64,000 nt of DNA from Mucilaginibacter pineti (GCF_900101875.1 NZ_FNAI01000002.1:434001-498000); one strand, 5' to 3'. Shown: positions 24,208 through 33,763, counted from the stretch's first letter. A program made the numbers and translations. The notes: generated from the sequence alone by a model not told the origin.

Positions 24208-26238
24208 ATGATTTGTACAACAAAGAGCTACCAAAGGTTTAAATCAGCAAAAGGCAATTTTGCTTTAATGCTTGGCTTGGTAGCCATGGCATCTGGGGGC
24301 TTATCGCTTCCAGCCTTCGCGCAGGATGCATCGGTATTAAAGGCAGAAAAAGCCGGGCCTGATATGCAATGGGTTGATTCAATGGACTTAAGCCAAATTG
24401 AGCAGGGTTGGGGCCAGGCCAAAGCAAGAAGATCAGTGGGCGATAACCCTATTACACTGGCGGGTGTTGTTTATCCGCATGGTGTGGGTTCTCATGCTGC
24501 CAGTACTATTACAATAGCCCTTAAGGGTGCAGCAACACACTTTGCGTCAATGGTTGGTATTGATGATGAAACCGGCAAAAAGGGTTCTGTTATTTTTATA
24601 GTTAAGGCTGATGGAAAGCAGCTTGCAAAAACGCCCGTTTTACACGTTGGCGATTCGCCGCAGCTTATTTCTGTTGATGTTACCGGGGCCAAACAATTAA
24701 CCCTGGAGGTAGATGATGCCGGCGATGGAATTACCGAAGATCACGGCGACTGGGCAGGGGCTATACTTACCCTAAAAAAAGGTTCAACAGTAAAGCCAAG
24801 TATTTTTACGGTACCATCAGCGCCGCCGCGTATTGTTTTGCAGCAGGTATCAGTAGTACCGCAAATTCACGGGGCAAGGGTTGTTGGCGCTACTCCGGGC
24901 CATCCGTTTTTGTTTTTAATTGCGGCAACTGGTAAGGGGCCGTTATCATATAGCGCAAAAGGGTTGCCGGCCGGGCTTACATTAAATAAAGAAAATGGAG
25001 TAATCTCGGGATCACTTTCATCAGCGGGTAGTACTAATGTTTTGCTAACTGTAACAGGAAGCAAAGGTGTTGCAAAACGCCAGTTAACCATAGTTGGCGG
25101 CGAAAATAAACTGTCGCTTACTCCGCCAATGGGCTGGAATTCATGGAATGTTTGGGCCGGTAAAGTTGATAAGAAAAAAGTTGAGGACGCGGCCGATCAG
25201 ATGATTGCATCGGGATTGGCTGCTCATGGCTACTCATACATTAATGTGGACGATACCTGGGAAGCCGGGCGCGATGACCAGGGTAACATCCTGTCGAACG
25301 AAAAATTTCCGGATATGCCGGGGTTATCCGCATACATTCATGATAAGGGTTTAAAATTCGGGATCTATTCATCGCCAGGCCCAAAAACCTGTGCCGATTT
25401 TACCGGAAGCTATCAGCATGATGATAAAGATGCTGCAACCTACGCCGCCTGGGGTGTAGATTACCTTAAATACGATTGGTGCAGCTACGGAGAAATAGTA
25501 AAAGACGACCACTCTATTGCCGCCGATATGAAACCATACCAGATCATGGGATCTGCATTGGGCAAGGTAAACCGCGATATTTTATATTCACTATGCCAGT
25601 ATGGTATGGGCGATGTTTGGAAATGGGGTGCAGATCCCTCCATCAATGGTAACTGCTGGCGCACAACAGGCGATATTACGGATAACTGGGGCAGTTTAAA
25701 ATCAATCTTTGAAAGCCAGCCGGGGCATGAAAAATATGCTGGTCCGGGCCATTGGAATGATCCCGACATGCTAATGGTGGGTATAGTAGGTTTTGGCAAC
25801 ACACACCCTACAGGTTTAAAACCTAATGAGCAAATTCTGCATGTATCAATGTGGAGCCTCCTGGCCGCGCCGCTGCTTATAGGCTGCGACATGACCAAAC
25901 TTGATCCGTTTACGCTGGCCTTATTAGCTAACGACGAAATGATTGATATAGATCAGGATCCGCTTGGCAAAGGCGCAAGTCTGATCATAAAAAAGGATGG
26001 TAAACAAGTTTGGGTCCGCCCGTTATTTGATGGCACTAAAGCTGTTGGTTTGGTTAATACAGGCTCGGCCCCACAAACCGTAACTGTTAAATGGGCCGAT
26101 CTGGGTATAAAAGGCGCACAGCCCGTTCGCGATATCTGGCTGCATAAAAATGTAGGCACACTAAAAGGAAGTTACAGCGTAGAGGTACCTGCCCACGGTT
26201 GTGTAATGCTAAAAATTGGAACTGCAAAAAAAGTTTAA
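24208..26238 (+). CDS. GH27 alpha-galactosidase (or alpha-N-acetylgalactosaminidase) with NPCBM domain
   Basis: 676 residues. Signal peptide (to about 39), NPCBM-type carbohydrate-binding domain (about 52-190), an Ig-like linker domain (about 210-297), then the GH27 barrel starting LTPPMGWNSWN (304-314). Nucleophile D423 lies in KYDWC, and the acid/base region is WNDPD at 516-520. It removes terminal alpha-galactosyl groups outside the cytoplasm. The specificity loop reads LCQYGM (462-467) where classic alpha-galactosidases have CEWPL, so exact specificity is open. Single-gene unit under operator 2. Confidence 0.9.
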   Translation: MICTTKSYQRFKSAKGNFALMLGLVAMASGGLSLPAFAQDASVLKAEKAGPDMQWVDSMDLSQIEQGWGQAKARRSVGDNPITLAGVVYPHGVGSHAASTITIALKGAATHFASMVGIDDETGKKGSVIFIVKADGKQLAKTPVLHVGDSPQLISVDVTGAKQLTLEVDDAGDGITEDHGDWAGAILTLKKGSTVKPSIFTVPSAPPRIVLQQVSVVPQIHGARVVGATPGHPFLFLIAATGKGPLSYSAKGLPAGLTLNKENGVISGSLSSAGSTNVLLTVTGSKGVAKRQLTIVGGENKLSLTPPMGWNSWNVWAGKVDKKKVEDAADQMIASGLAAHGYSYINVDDTWEAGRDDQGNILSNEKFPDMPGLSAYIHDKGLKFGIYSSPGPKTCADFTGSYQHDDKDAATYAAWGVDYLKYDWCSYGEIVKDDHSIAADMKPYQIMGSALGKVNRDILYSLCQYGMGDVWKWGADPSINGNCWRTTGDITDNWGSLKSIFESQPGHEKYAGPGHWNDPDMLMVGIVGFGNTHPTGLKPNEQILHVSMWSLLAAPLLIGCDMTKLDPFTLALLANDEMIDIDQDPLGKGASLIIKKDGKQVWVRPLFDGTKAVGLVNTGSAPQTVTVKWADLGIKGAQPVRDIWLHKNVGTLKGSYSVEVPAHGCVMLKIGTAKKV

Positions 26239-26393
26239 ACCTCAATGACTTTTAGGAGGTGTGTGTAGTTTAACACATCGAAAATAGCCTCCTATATAGT
26301 GAATATTTCTTGATATTACAGGTAAGGTGAGCCAATGCTAACCTTACCTGTAACAAGAATAAAATAGGAGTAAATAAAATATTTTTGAAAAGT

Positions 26394-26405
26394 GTGTGCG
26401 CACAC
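26394..26405. promoter_or_regulatory. LacI-type operator 3 (kinase-nagB-GH123 operon)
   Basis: GTGTGCGCACAC followed by GCA, identical over 15 bases to operator 1. A perfect -7 box (26417) follows 11 bases later, as at operator 2. Confidence 0.75.
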
Positions 26406-26416
26406 GCAATAATTAC

Positions 26417-26424
26417 TATCTTTG
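26417..26424 (+). promoter_or_regulatory. -7 promoter element of the kinase operon
   Basis: TATCTTTG matches TAnnTTTG exactly. Spacing to the operator (11 bases) almost equals that at the GH27 promoter (12 bases). Confidence 0.55.
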
Positions 26425-26521
26425 ATTATTGAATACAATGCAGGGCTCATAACCCCGTTAATTATCACAATTACCGCTTAGCTATAAACCGCTATTGCTT
26501 ATACCAACGTGCTGTTTTTAT

Positions 26522-27676
26522 ATGAACAACAAAACAAAAGCTTATAATTTCCCCTACATTATCTCGCGTTTTAAAGTTGGTGAGGGCATATTTGATATTG
26601 CGCCTTTTGGATCTGGCCATATCAATGATACCTTTTTATTAAAATCAACCGTTGGAGATGACTATCTGCTGCAAAAAATAAATCATTTTGTTTTTAAGGA
26701 TATTGATGGGTTGATGAACAATATGGTTTATGTGACAAATCACCTGAAGCAAAAATCGGCCAACCCGCAAAGCGAGGTATTAACGCTTATTGAATGCAAA
26801 AACGGCAAATATTACTGCCAGGACGAATTAGGCAACTACTGGCGCATGACCACCTTTTTGCACAATACAAAAAGTTACGATCTTGTTACCACACCCAAAC
26901 AGGCCCACCAGGGAGGGGTAGCTTTCGGCAGGTTCCAATACCTTTTGTGCGATTTTCAGCCTGGTATGCTGGTAGATACCATCCCCAATTTTTTAAATAT
27001 CGAAAAAAGGCTTAACGATCTTAACGAAACGATACGTGCCGATAAGGCAGGACGCGTTGAATCTGTTTTGCCCGAGCTGGATTTCTTGCAAAGTCGTGCT
27101 GACAGCATGAATGAGATTTTACAATTGGGCAAAGCCGGCATTTTACCCCTGCGTATTACACATAATGATACCAAGTTTAACAATATTCTGTTAAATCAAA
27201 AAGACGAGATACAATGCGTTATCGATCTGGATACAGTGATGCCGGGCTACGTAGCCTATGATTTTGGCGATGCCATCCGCAGTATTATAAGTACTGCTAC
27301 CGAGGATGAAAAAGATCTTGCTGCAATTCAGCTCAATATACCGTTGTTTGAGGCGTTTACAAAAGGATACCTGAGCCAAACGGTATCTTTTTTAACCGAG
27401 CCCGAAGTAAAATCGCTGATAAAAGGCGTGCTGCTTTTGCCTTACATGCAGGCCGTGCGTTTTCTTACTGATTATCTTAATGGCGATGTTTATTACAAAA
27501 TACATTTTACCGGCCATAACCTGCAGCGCACCCTTGCACAAATGCAATTGCTTAAAATGCTGGAAACCAATAAGGAAAAACTGATCGGAATTATTGAATC
27601 GGAATACCTGTCGCTTAAAATGGCGCAGCAGGCAGGTTCAAGTCCGCCCGCTTTGTCTGATCTAAAAAAAAATTAA
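26522..27676 (+). CDS. N-acetylhexosamine kinase-like phosphotransferase (NahK-like)
   Basis: 384 residues from the ATG at 26522; the frame is open from 26495 through a TTG. Protein-kinase-like APH fold: catalytic loop ITHNDTKFNN with H204, N205, D206 and metal site CVIDLDTVMPG with D225/D227. The HNDTK and DLDTVMPG motifs are those of N-acetylhexosamine 1-kinases rather than drug-resistance APHs. It should phosphorylate GlcNAc/GalNAc (or a similar sugar) at C1 using ATP. First gene of an operon with nagB (42 bases on) and GH123. Confidence 0.82.
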   Translation: MNNKTKAYNFPYIISRFKVGEGIFDIAPFGSGHINDTFLLKSTVGDDYLLQKINHFVFKDIDGLMNNMVYVTNHLKQKSANPQSEVLTLIECKNGKYYCQDELGNYWRMTTFLHNTKSYDLVTTPKQAHQGGVAFGRFQYLLCDFQPGMLVDTIPNFLNIEKRLNDLNETIRADKAGRVESVLPELDFLQSRADSMNEILQLGKAGILPLRITHNDTKFNNILLNQKDEIQCVIDLDTVMPGYVAYDFGDAIRSIISTATEDEKDLAAIQLNIPLFEAFTKGYLSQTVSFLTEPEVKSLIKGVLLLPYMQAVRFLTDYLNGDVYYKIHFTGHNLQRTLAQMQLLKMLETNKEKLIGIIESEYLSLKMAQQAGSSPPALSDLKKN

Positions 27677-27718
27677 AATAGTTAACTCAATTCTCCATCA
27701 AATTATAATCATTACCCT

Positions 27719-29638
27719 ATGCCACGCTTAAATCTTTTAGAAGAAACAAGATTTGAAAAACTTCCGGTTATTGTTTACCCCGATATGCTTTCGGCCTCAA
27801 AAAATGTAGCGAAGCGCATTGCGGATATTATAAAGCAAAAAGCTGCCGAAGGCAAGCAGGCTATATTAGGGCTTGCTACCGGTGCCACGCCTGTAACTGT
27901 TTACAACGAACTGGTGCGGCTGCACAAAGAAGAAGGCCTGAGCTTTAAAAATGTAGTGAGCTTTAACCTCGATGAATATTTTCCGATGGCGCCAACCGCT
28001 GCCCAAAGCTACAAGGTGTTTATGTATAAGCACCTGTTCAGCCATGTAGATATCGATCCGGAGAATGTACACATTCCCGATGGTGCTTTAAAGCAGGATG
28101 ATGTGGCTGCGTTTTGCGTGGCTTATGAGCAAAAGATAACTGCCTATGGCGGCTTGGATTTGCAGGTCTTGGGCATAGGCCGTACAGGCCACATAGGGTT
28201 TAATGAGCCGGGTTCGGCTCCAAATTCGGGCACGCGTTTGGTATCATTAGATGAACTTACCCGCAGCGATGCCGCGCATGATTTTGGCGGTAAAGCAGGT
28301 GTGCCCGTAAAGGCCATTACTATGGGTATTGGTACTATTTTCAAAGCGCGCGAGATCATACTGATGGCATGGAGCGCCAAGAAAGCAGAAATTATCAAAA
28401 AAGCGGTTGAAGGTGAAGTATCTGCCGATATCCCTGCAACATACCTGCAGCATTCAGATCATGTGGAGTTTGTTTTGGATACGGGGGCAGCATCGGCCCT
28501 TACCCGTTTTGATACGCCGTGGCTGGTAAAGGATTGTGTATGGGACGAGCAGCTGATTAAAAAAGCGGTTATCTGGCTGGCAAAAACGCTCAACAAACCC
28601 ATCCTTAAACTTACCGAAGACGATTATAACAATCATGGTATGGCGCAACTGGCTACCGAAAAAGGGCCGGTTTACAATATCAACATTCATATTTTTAATA
28701 AGCTGCAGCATACCATAACCGGCTGGCCGGGCGGTAAGCCTAATGCCGATGACAGCCAGCGCCCCGAGCGGGCATTGCCTGCCAAAAAACGGGCTATCGT
28801 ATTTTCGCCGCACCCGGATGATGATGTGATATCAATGGGCGGTACCTTTATTCGCCTGGCCGATCAGGGGCATGATGTGCACGTTGCCTATCAAACATCA
28901 GGCAATACTGCCGTTTGGGACGATGATGCGCTCAGGTTTGTGGAATTTGCGATAGACCTGTCTAAATCGCAGGGTATTGATGCACAAAGCCTCGAAAATC
29001 TTTATAATAAAATGCGCGGCTTTATTGAAACCAAGCAGCCAAACCAAACAGACCTTGCCGGTCTGGAAAACATAAAAGGATTGATCCGCAAAGGCGAGGC
29101 CATTGCCGGAGCCCGATTTGTGGGCCTTGATGATGCGCATATCCATTTTCAAAACCTGCCGTTTTATGATAAACGTAAGGTGAGCAAAGAGGTATCATAC
29201 GAAGATGATATTCAGCAAACCATGCAATTGCTGCAACAGGTACAGCCCCAACAGGTTTATGCTGCCGGTGATTTTGCCGATCCGCACGGAACGCATAAAA
29301 CCTGTTTTGATATCCTGCACGAATCATTAAAACGACTGGCTAAAACCGAAGAATGGGTTAAAGATTGCTGGCTTTGGCTTTACCGTGGTGCATGGCACGA
29401 GTTTGAAACCTATGAAATTGAAATGTGCGTGCCGTTATCGCCAGAAGAAGTGGAGCGTAAACGTTTGGCCATATTTAAGCACCAATCGCAAAAAGACAGA
29501 CCTGTTTTCCCGGGTGATGATGCCCGTGAATTTTGGGTTAGGGCCGAGGATCGCACCAGCGAAACCGCCCAGATCTATAATCAATTGGGGCTTGCTGAAT
29601 ACGAGGCAATGGAGGCTTTTGTACGGTTTAAGTTTTAA
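27719..29638 (+). CDS. nagB: glucosamine-6-phosphate deaminase fused to a LmbE/PIG-L-type domain
   Basis: 639 residues, more than twice a plain NagB. N-terminal deaminase (about 15-280): phosphate loop LATGATP (52-58), D85 in FNLDEYF, and GIGRTGHIGFNEP with H158 and E163. The position of the usual Asp before GH (E. coli GNDGH) is Thr156. C-terminal LmbE-type domain (about 358-600) starts FSPHPDDDV with metal residues H365, D367 and D368. Long NagB proteins of this kind occur across Bacteroidota. The first half makes fructose-6-phosphate and ammonia from glucosamine-6-phosphate; the second may de-N-acetylate an amino sugar. No nagA gene is nearby. Confidence 0.93.
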   Translation: MPRLNLLEETRFEKLPVIVYPDMLSASKNVAKRIADIIKQKAAEGKQAILGLATGATPVTVYNELVRLHKEEGLSFKNVVSFNLDEYFPMAPTAAQSYKVFMYKHLFSHVDIDPENVHIPDGALKQDDVAAFCVAYEQKITAYGGLDLQVLGIGRTGHIGFNEPGSAPNSGTRLVSLDELTRSDAAHDFGGKAGVPVKAITMGIGTIFKAREIILMAWSAKKAEIIKKAVEGEVSADIPATYLQHSDHVEFVLDTGAASALTRFDTPWLVKDCVWDEQLIKKAVIWLAKTLNKPILKLTEDDYNNHGMAQLATEKGPVYNINIHIFNKLQHTITGWPGGKPNADDSQRPERALPAKKRAIVFSPHPDDDVISMGGTFIRLADQGHDVHVAYQTSGNTAVWDDDALRFVEFAIDLSKSQGIDAQSLENLYNKMRGFIETKQPNQTDLAGLENIKGLIRKGEAIAGARFVGLDDAHIHFQNLPFYDKRKVSKEVSYEDDIQQTMQLLQQVQPQQVYAAGDFADPHGTHKTCFDILHESLKRLAKTEEWVKDCWLWLYRGAWHEFETYEIEMCVPLSPEEVERKRLAIFKHQSQKDRPVFPGDDAREFWVRAEDRTSETAQIYNQLGLAEYEAMEAFVRFKF

Positions 29639-29654
29639 TACAAATTGAACCTAT

Positions 29655-31421
29655 ATGAAAACGAAGTTTAGTAGTTTGTTTTGTTTATACCTGGTTGGGG
29701 CCGCTTTATTGGCGGCACCTGCCCGGGTAAAAGCCCAGTCTGTATCAAATGAAACTTATGCGGAGCTGCCGGATCCAAAACCTGTAGATCATTCTTCATG
29801 GACCGCTTTAAAGCCGGGTACCTATATAAGCTTTGCCGATAAAGGCATCCGCTATGCTAAAAATAGCGCGCCGCAGTTGGCCATTGTGAAAAACTGGGCA
29901 GCAAAAGCATGGAAAGGGGATAAGGTACAAACTGAGTTTTTAATGTGGACAACTGCACCCGTAAAAAAACTAAATTTCGAATATGCCCCCCTGCAAGATG
30001 GCAAAGGCCATACCATAACTGCAAACAATATCAAAGCAAATTTTGTACGATATGTGATCACCGATGAGCTTAGCGGCGGCAGTGGTTGCGGCATCCCCAA
30101 GGGGCTCGATTCATCTTTGGTGGCCGATGTTATCGACAATCAAACATCAATAGCAGTGAGTGCCAATACTGTACAACCGGTTTGGCTTAGTGTTGTTTTG
30201 CCTCGTGAAGCTATTGCAGGTAGCTATAACGGTACCATAAAAGTAAAAGACGGAAGTAACACTATAGGCGAATTAAAATACAAGGTATCGGTTTTAAACA
30301 GGGCGCTGCCCCAAGTAAAAGACTGGAAGTTTCGGCTTGATCTTTGGCAAAATCCTTATTCGGTTGCGCGGGTGTACGGGGTAAAACCGTGGTCGGCAAA
30401 GCATATGGAAATCATGAAACCCTATATGCAGATGCTGGCAAACGGCGGTCAGAAGACAATAACCGCTACCATTATTGCCGATCCCTGGAATGGCCAAACC
30501 TATGATATTTATGATTCTATGATAAAATGGACCAAAAAGAAAAATGGTTCATGGACATATGATTATACCAATTTTGATAAGTGGGTTTCTTACATGTCTG
30601 CTCTGGGTATCAACAAGCTTATCAATTGCTACAGCATGATCCCCTGGAATTTGAAGTTTTATTACGATGATGAATTAACCGGTAAAACAACTTTCATTAC
30701 TGCCGAACCAGGCAGTGCCGAATACGCCGCGCACTGGAAACCCATGCTGGCCAATTTTGCCAAACATTTAAAGCAAAAAGGCTGGTTTGGTAAAACCACC
30801 ATAGCCATGGACGAAAGGCCAATGGAAGCGATGCAAAAGGCGATAGCCGTAATAAAAAGTGCCGATAAGGATTTTAAAATATCGCTGGCTGGTAACTATC
30901 ATCCCCAGATCCAAAAAGATATTTTTGACTACTGCATAGCTTCGGGCCAGGTTATAACCGACGAGGTATTGCAGGCCCGTAAAGCTGGCGGATTAAATAC
31001 TACTTACTACACCTGCTGTACCGAAGCCTATCCAAATACGTTTACATTTTCGCCTCCGGCAGAATCGGCATGGTTGGGTTTGTACGCGGCTAATAAGGGT
31101 TTCGATGGTTATTTGCGCTGGGCTTATAATTGCTGGTCCAAAAATCCGCTGCAGGATACCAGGTTTGGGTCATGGTCGGCCGGGGATGCTTTTTTAGTGT
31201 ACCCGCGATTGCGGAGTTCTGTAAGGTATGAGCTGCTCATAGCCGGCATCCGCGATTATGAAAAAATACAGGTGCTAAGAAATGAGTTTCAGCGAAAAAA
31301 TCAGACAGATAAGCTCGACCAGTTAAACAAGCTGTTAAAAGATTTTGAAATAGACAGGCTAAAAACAGGCAATGCAAAGGAAATGGTAACCCATGCAGAG
31401 CAGGTATTGAACGCTTTTTAA
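29655..31421 (+). CDS. GH123-type N-acetyl-beta-galactosaminidase (DUF4091)
   Basis: 588 residues with a signal peptide ending VKAQ (28). An N-terminal beta-sandwich (about 40-215) is followed by a TIM-barrel-like domain. The adjacent acid pair D386-E387 in TTIAMDERP matches the Asp-Glu pair of GH123, which uses the substrate N-acetyl group in catalysis. The C-terminal LRWAYNCWSKNP and SVRYELLIAGIRDYE are DUF4091 hallmarks. It should release beta-linked GalNAc. Third gene of the operon, 16 bases after nagB. Confidence 0.8.
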   Translation: MKTKFSSLFCLYLVGAALLAAPARVKAQSVSNETYAELPDPKPVDHSSWTALKPGTYISFADKGIRYAKNSAPQLAIVKNWAAKAWKGDKVQTEFLMWTTAPVKKLNFEYAPLQDGKGHTITANNIKANFVRYVITDELSGGSGCGIPKGLDSSLVADVIDNQTSIAVSANTVQPVWLSVVLPREAIAGSYNGTIKVKDGSNTIGELKYKVSVLNRALPQVKDWKFRLDLWQNPYSVARVYGVKPWSAKHMEIMKPYMQMLANGGQKTITATIIADPWNGQTYDIYDSMIKWTKKKNGSWTYDYTNFDKWVSYMSALGINKLINCYSMIPWNLKFYYDDELTGKTTFITAEPGSAEYAAHWKPMLANFAKHLKQKGWFGKTTIAMDERPMEAMQKAIAVIKSADKDFKISLAGNYHPQIQKDIFDYCIASGQVITDEVLQARKAGGLNTTYYTCCTEAYPNTFTFSPPAESAWLGLYAANKGFDGYLRWAYNCWSKNPLQDTRFGSWSAGDAFLVYPRLRSSVRYELLIAGIRDYEKIQVLRNEFQRKNQTDKLDQLNKLLKDFEIDRLKTGNAKEMVTHAEQVLNAF

Positions 31422-31445
31422 CTTACATTGTGAAATAAAATTAGC

Positions 31446-31513
31446 AAAGGAGCCTTACCAGTAGTGATTATATAGATTACCAATTAATACTAACACTACC
31501 GGCAGGCTCCTTT
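31446..31513. terminator. long imperfect hairpin between convergent genes
   Basis: AAAGGAGCC (31446-31454) pairs with GGCTCCTTT (31505-31513), and the stem continues inward through AGTAGTG/CACTACC with bulges. It can end both the GH123 operon and the GH89 gene. Confidence 0.7.
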
Positions 31514-31542
31514 ACTTGTGGTTCTTGATTTTGCAACTGCTG

Positions 31543-33681
31543 TTATATCGCCATAATTTCTTTCACAACTTCATTTAATGGTCTTGATTTTGTTTCGGGC
31601 TGCAGCTTTTGATTGTCTTTAACCCATTGCCTTTCCCAAGTAAAAAAGTCGGGTGCTTCGGTTGGTTTTTCTTCCAGGTTGTTTTTAAGATAGTTAAAGT
31701 AGAGTTGCCAGCGCGGTAAATAAAAAGAGTTCATGAAACCGGCCCATTCTTTATATGCGTACTCGTGCAAATTATCTTCGGCCCTTACATTTTCGCCCCA
31801 ATAAGTAATAAGCATTAGTGCATTATTGAGGTTGTTTGCTTTTTCATCCGGTGTATTGCCCTGGGTTGTTGCCTGTTTAAGATAAGTGTTTAGTTTAAAG
31901 TAACTATCGGTATTTAAAAGATCGTCCGTTAGTTTTATCATCTTTAAAAATTGCGCGCTTGATTTGTTAAAGGCAGGAATATCTTTCTTGTTGTAAGCAG
32001 TTGTCAGTTCTTTAAAAACAATTGCGCCTTTGTTGGCAAGTACCTGCCTTGCCATATTAATAAGGTCTATTTTGTAGGTAGATGAATTGCCTAAGGCGGG
32101 CGCTGCATTTGCCAGTTCCTGTACAGCGTGTTCAAACTTAACGGAATCATAATTACGCACGAAAGTACCCCAGCTCGATGTCGAGTTTATTTTGAGGGCA
32201 GGCCTTGCGCAAAAAATAGATTCACCTGCGCCCTCCTGGTAACCCGGCAGGCTTTGGTAAATTGTAGCCAGGAAACCTTCCCATGCCTTGCTGATATGCG
32301 GGTTGCTTTTACCGTAACGGTAGGTAGTATAACCCTCGATCCATTTTTGAGTATTTACGTGCTCCTGCCGCCAGCCAAGCTCAAGCATCAGGTCATAGTC
32401 GGGCGGGTTATTGTTGATGCCTTCGGGCATAATGCCTACACCTTTAAGGTAGCCGCTTAACGGGCTTTTTCTCGCGCGGTCTGTTTCATCGGCAAAGCGT
32501 TGCAGCTTTCCGTAAACGCCGGGGCGCTCGCCAAAATTATTAACGGTACACCAAATAAAGGGCGTGCCTTCGTAGGCATCGCGTTTTTCCCAGTTGTTTG
32601 TAAATTCACCAAATAGCTCCTGCACCAGCACCTTTGATTTATCCAAACCGGCAAGCATCTGCTTTTTGGGATTATCCTGCCAGCCCTGTAACACCCAAAT
32701 TGAGCCGGGGTAATAAAGCTGCATTTGCGCCTGGATAGCCGCACCTGCCTTGCTCAGGTCGATGCCATCTGTTTTACCACCCTCATGAAAAGGATCGCCG
32801 GCAAAATAGCGGATGTTGTTGCCGTAAAGTTTCTGCATTTCCTTGTAATATATACCGGCTATGTGGCTAAATTCAGGATCGGTTGGGTCAAGGATCTCGG
32901 GTCTTTTAAAGGCTCCCCAAGCCCCCTGATCTATAATATGTGCCTTGATCTTGTTTTTTAACGAACTGGGCACCATGCCATAAAACCCTTGTAGTACGGG
33001 CTCAATGCCAAGTGCATTCATCCTTGCCATCATTTTTTGCTGAATGAGCTTCCTGTTATCAATCTGGCTTTGCGGCATAGGGCCTCCCCAGCCTTCAATA
33101 TTACCCATAAGCCACCAGGCTGTATAAGCAGGCCCTACTATAAAATCATTGATCTCCTTATCGTTATATCCGGCTTGTTTTAGGGTATTTTGCCAAACGG
33201 CTTCCATGCCTTCTACCGTGAGCATTACGTTTACACCGTTCAGCGCCATCCAATCCAGTTCGCGTTCCCAGTCCTTCCAACTGTAAAAACTCATGGTATA
33301 GTTGTAGGTGCAGTAGTTTAAAGCGTACCTCACCTGCGCCGGTGCCGTAATGCGCAGCGGCTGTTTTATAACCGGCAATGATGCCACCGGCGCCAGGTTA
33401 TCGCCCATGTGCGACATAGACCGATGGCAATAATATTTTAAATACCAGTTTAAACCAACGGCGGCGCTGTTGGGGCCTGTTGCGCCTATTATTAACTTTC
33501 CATTTTGAGTGCTGAGTTCAAATACATCCTTACCAGTGTTTGCCATCGGCTTAAAAACAACATGGCCACTTAGCCAGGGTGCACGCCTTGCAACCAGGGC
33601 TTTTACCTCGTCAAACTGCCCGGCAAATAATTTACAATGGCATAAAATTAAAAGCAATATGTAGCTGATTCTTCTGGTCAT
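31543..33681 (-). CDS. GH89 alpha-N-acetylglucosaminidase (NAGLU family)
   Basis: 712 residues from the Met at 33681, which directly precedes the signal peptide (MTRRISYILLLILCHCKLFAGQ); the frame is open to 33732. NAGLU features run throughout: DWERELDWMALNGVNVML, WWLMGNIEGWGGPMP, YFAGDPFHEGGKTDG, IWVLQGWQDNP and EGINNNPPDYDLMLELGWR. The enzyme releases terminal alpha-GlcNAc, as found on mucins and heparan-type chains. Convergent with GH123 and divergent from GH76. Confidence 0.92.
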   Translation of the reverse strand: MTRRISYILLLILCHCKLFAGQFDEVKALVARRAPWLSGHVVFKPMANTGKDVFELSTQNGKLIIGATGPNSAAVGLNWYLKYYCHRSMSHMGDNLAPVASLPVIKQPLRITAPAQVRYALNYCTYNYTMSFYSWKDWERELDWMALNGVNVMLTVEGMEAVWQNTLKQAGYNDKEINDFIVGPAYTAWWLMGNIEGWGGPMPQSQIDNRKLIQQKMMARMNALGIEPVLQGFYGMVPSSLKNKIKAHIIDQGAWGAFKRPEILDPTDPEFSHIAGIYYKEMQKLYGNNIRYFAGDPFHEGGKTDGIDLSKAGAAIQAQMQLYYPGSIWVLQGWQDNPKKQMLAGLDKSKVLVQELFGEFTNNWEKRDAYEGTPFIWCTVNNFGERPGVYGKLQRFADETDRARKSPLSGYLKGVGIMPEGINNNPPDYDLMLELGWRQEHVNTQKWIEGYTTYRYGKSNPHISKAWEGFLATIYQSLPGYQEGAGESIFCARPALKINSTSSWGTFVRNYDSVKFEHAVQELANAAPALGNSSTYKIDLINMARQVLANKGAIVFKELTTAYNKKDIPAFNKSSAQFLKMIKLTDDLLNTDSYFKLNTYLKQATTQGNTPDEKANNLNNALMLITYWGENVRAEDNLHEYAYKEWAGFMNSFYLPRWQLYFNYLKNNLEEKPTEAPDFFTWERQWVKDNQKLQPETKSRPLNEVVKEIMAI

Positions 33682-33751
33682 GTGGGTTGTATTTGGTATA
33701 TCTGAATTTAAAGTAAGCATAAAAAGCAGCATAAAAACCTGAAACTATTAC

Positions 33752-33763
33752 GCAAACGTTTGC
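33752..33763. promoter_or_regulatory. palindrome GCAAACGTTTGC between GH89 and GH76
   Basis: Perfect 12-bp palindrome of the CAAACGTTTG kind bound by LacI-family proteins. It sits in the 210-base divergent region and could serve both genes. It is unlike the GTGTGCGCACAC operators, so a regulator outside the window is likely. Confidence 0.55.
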
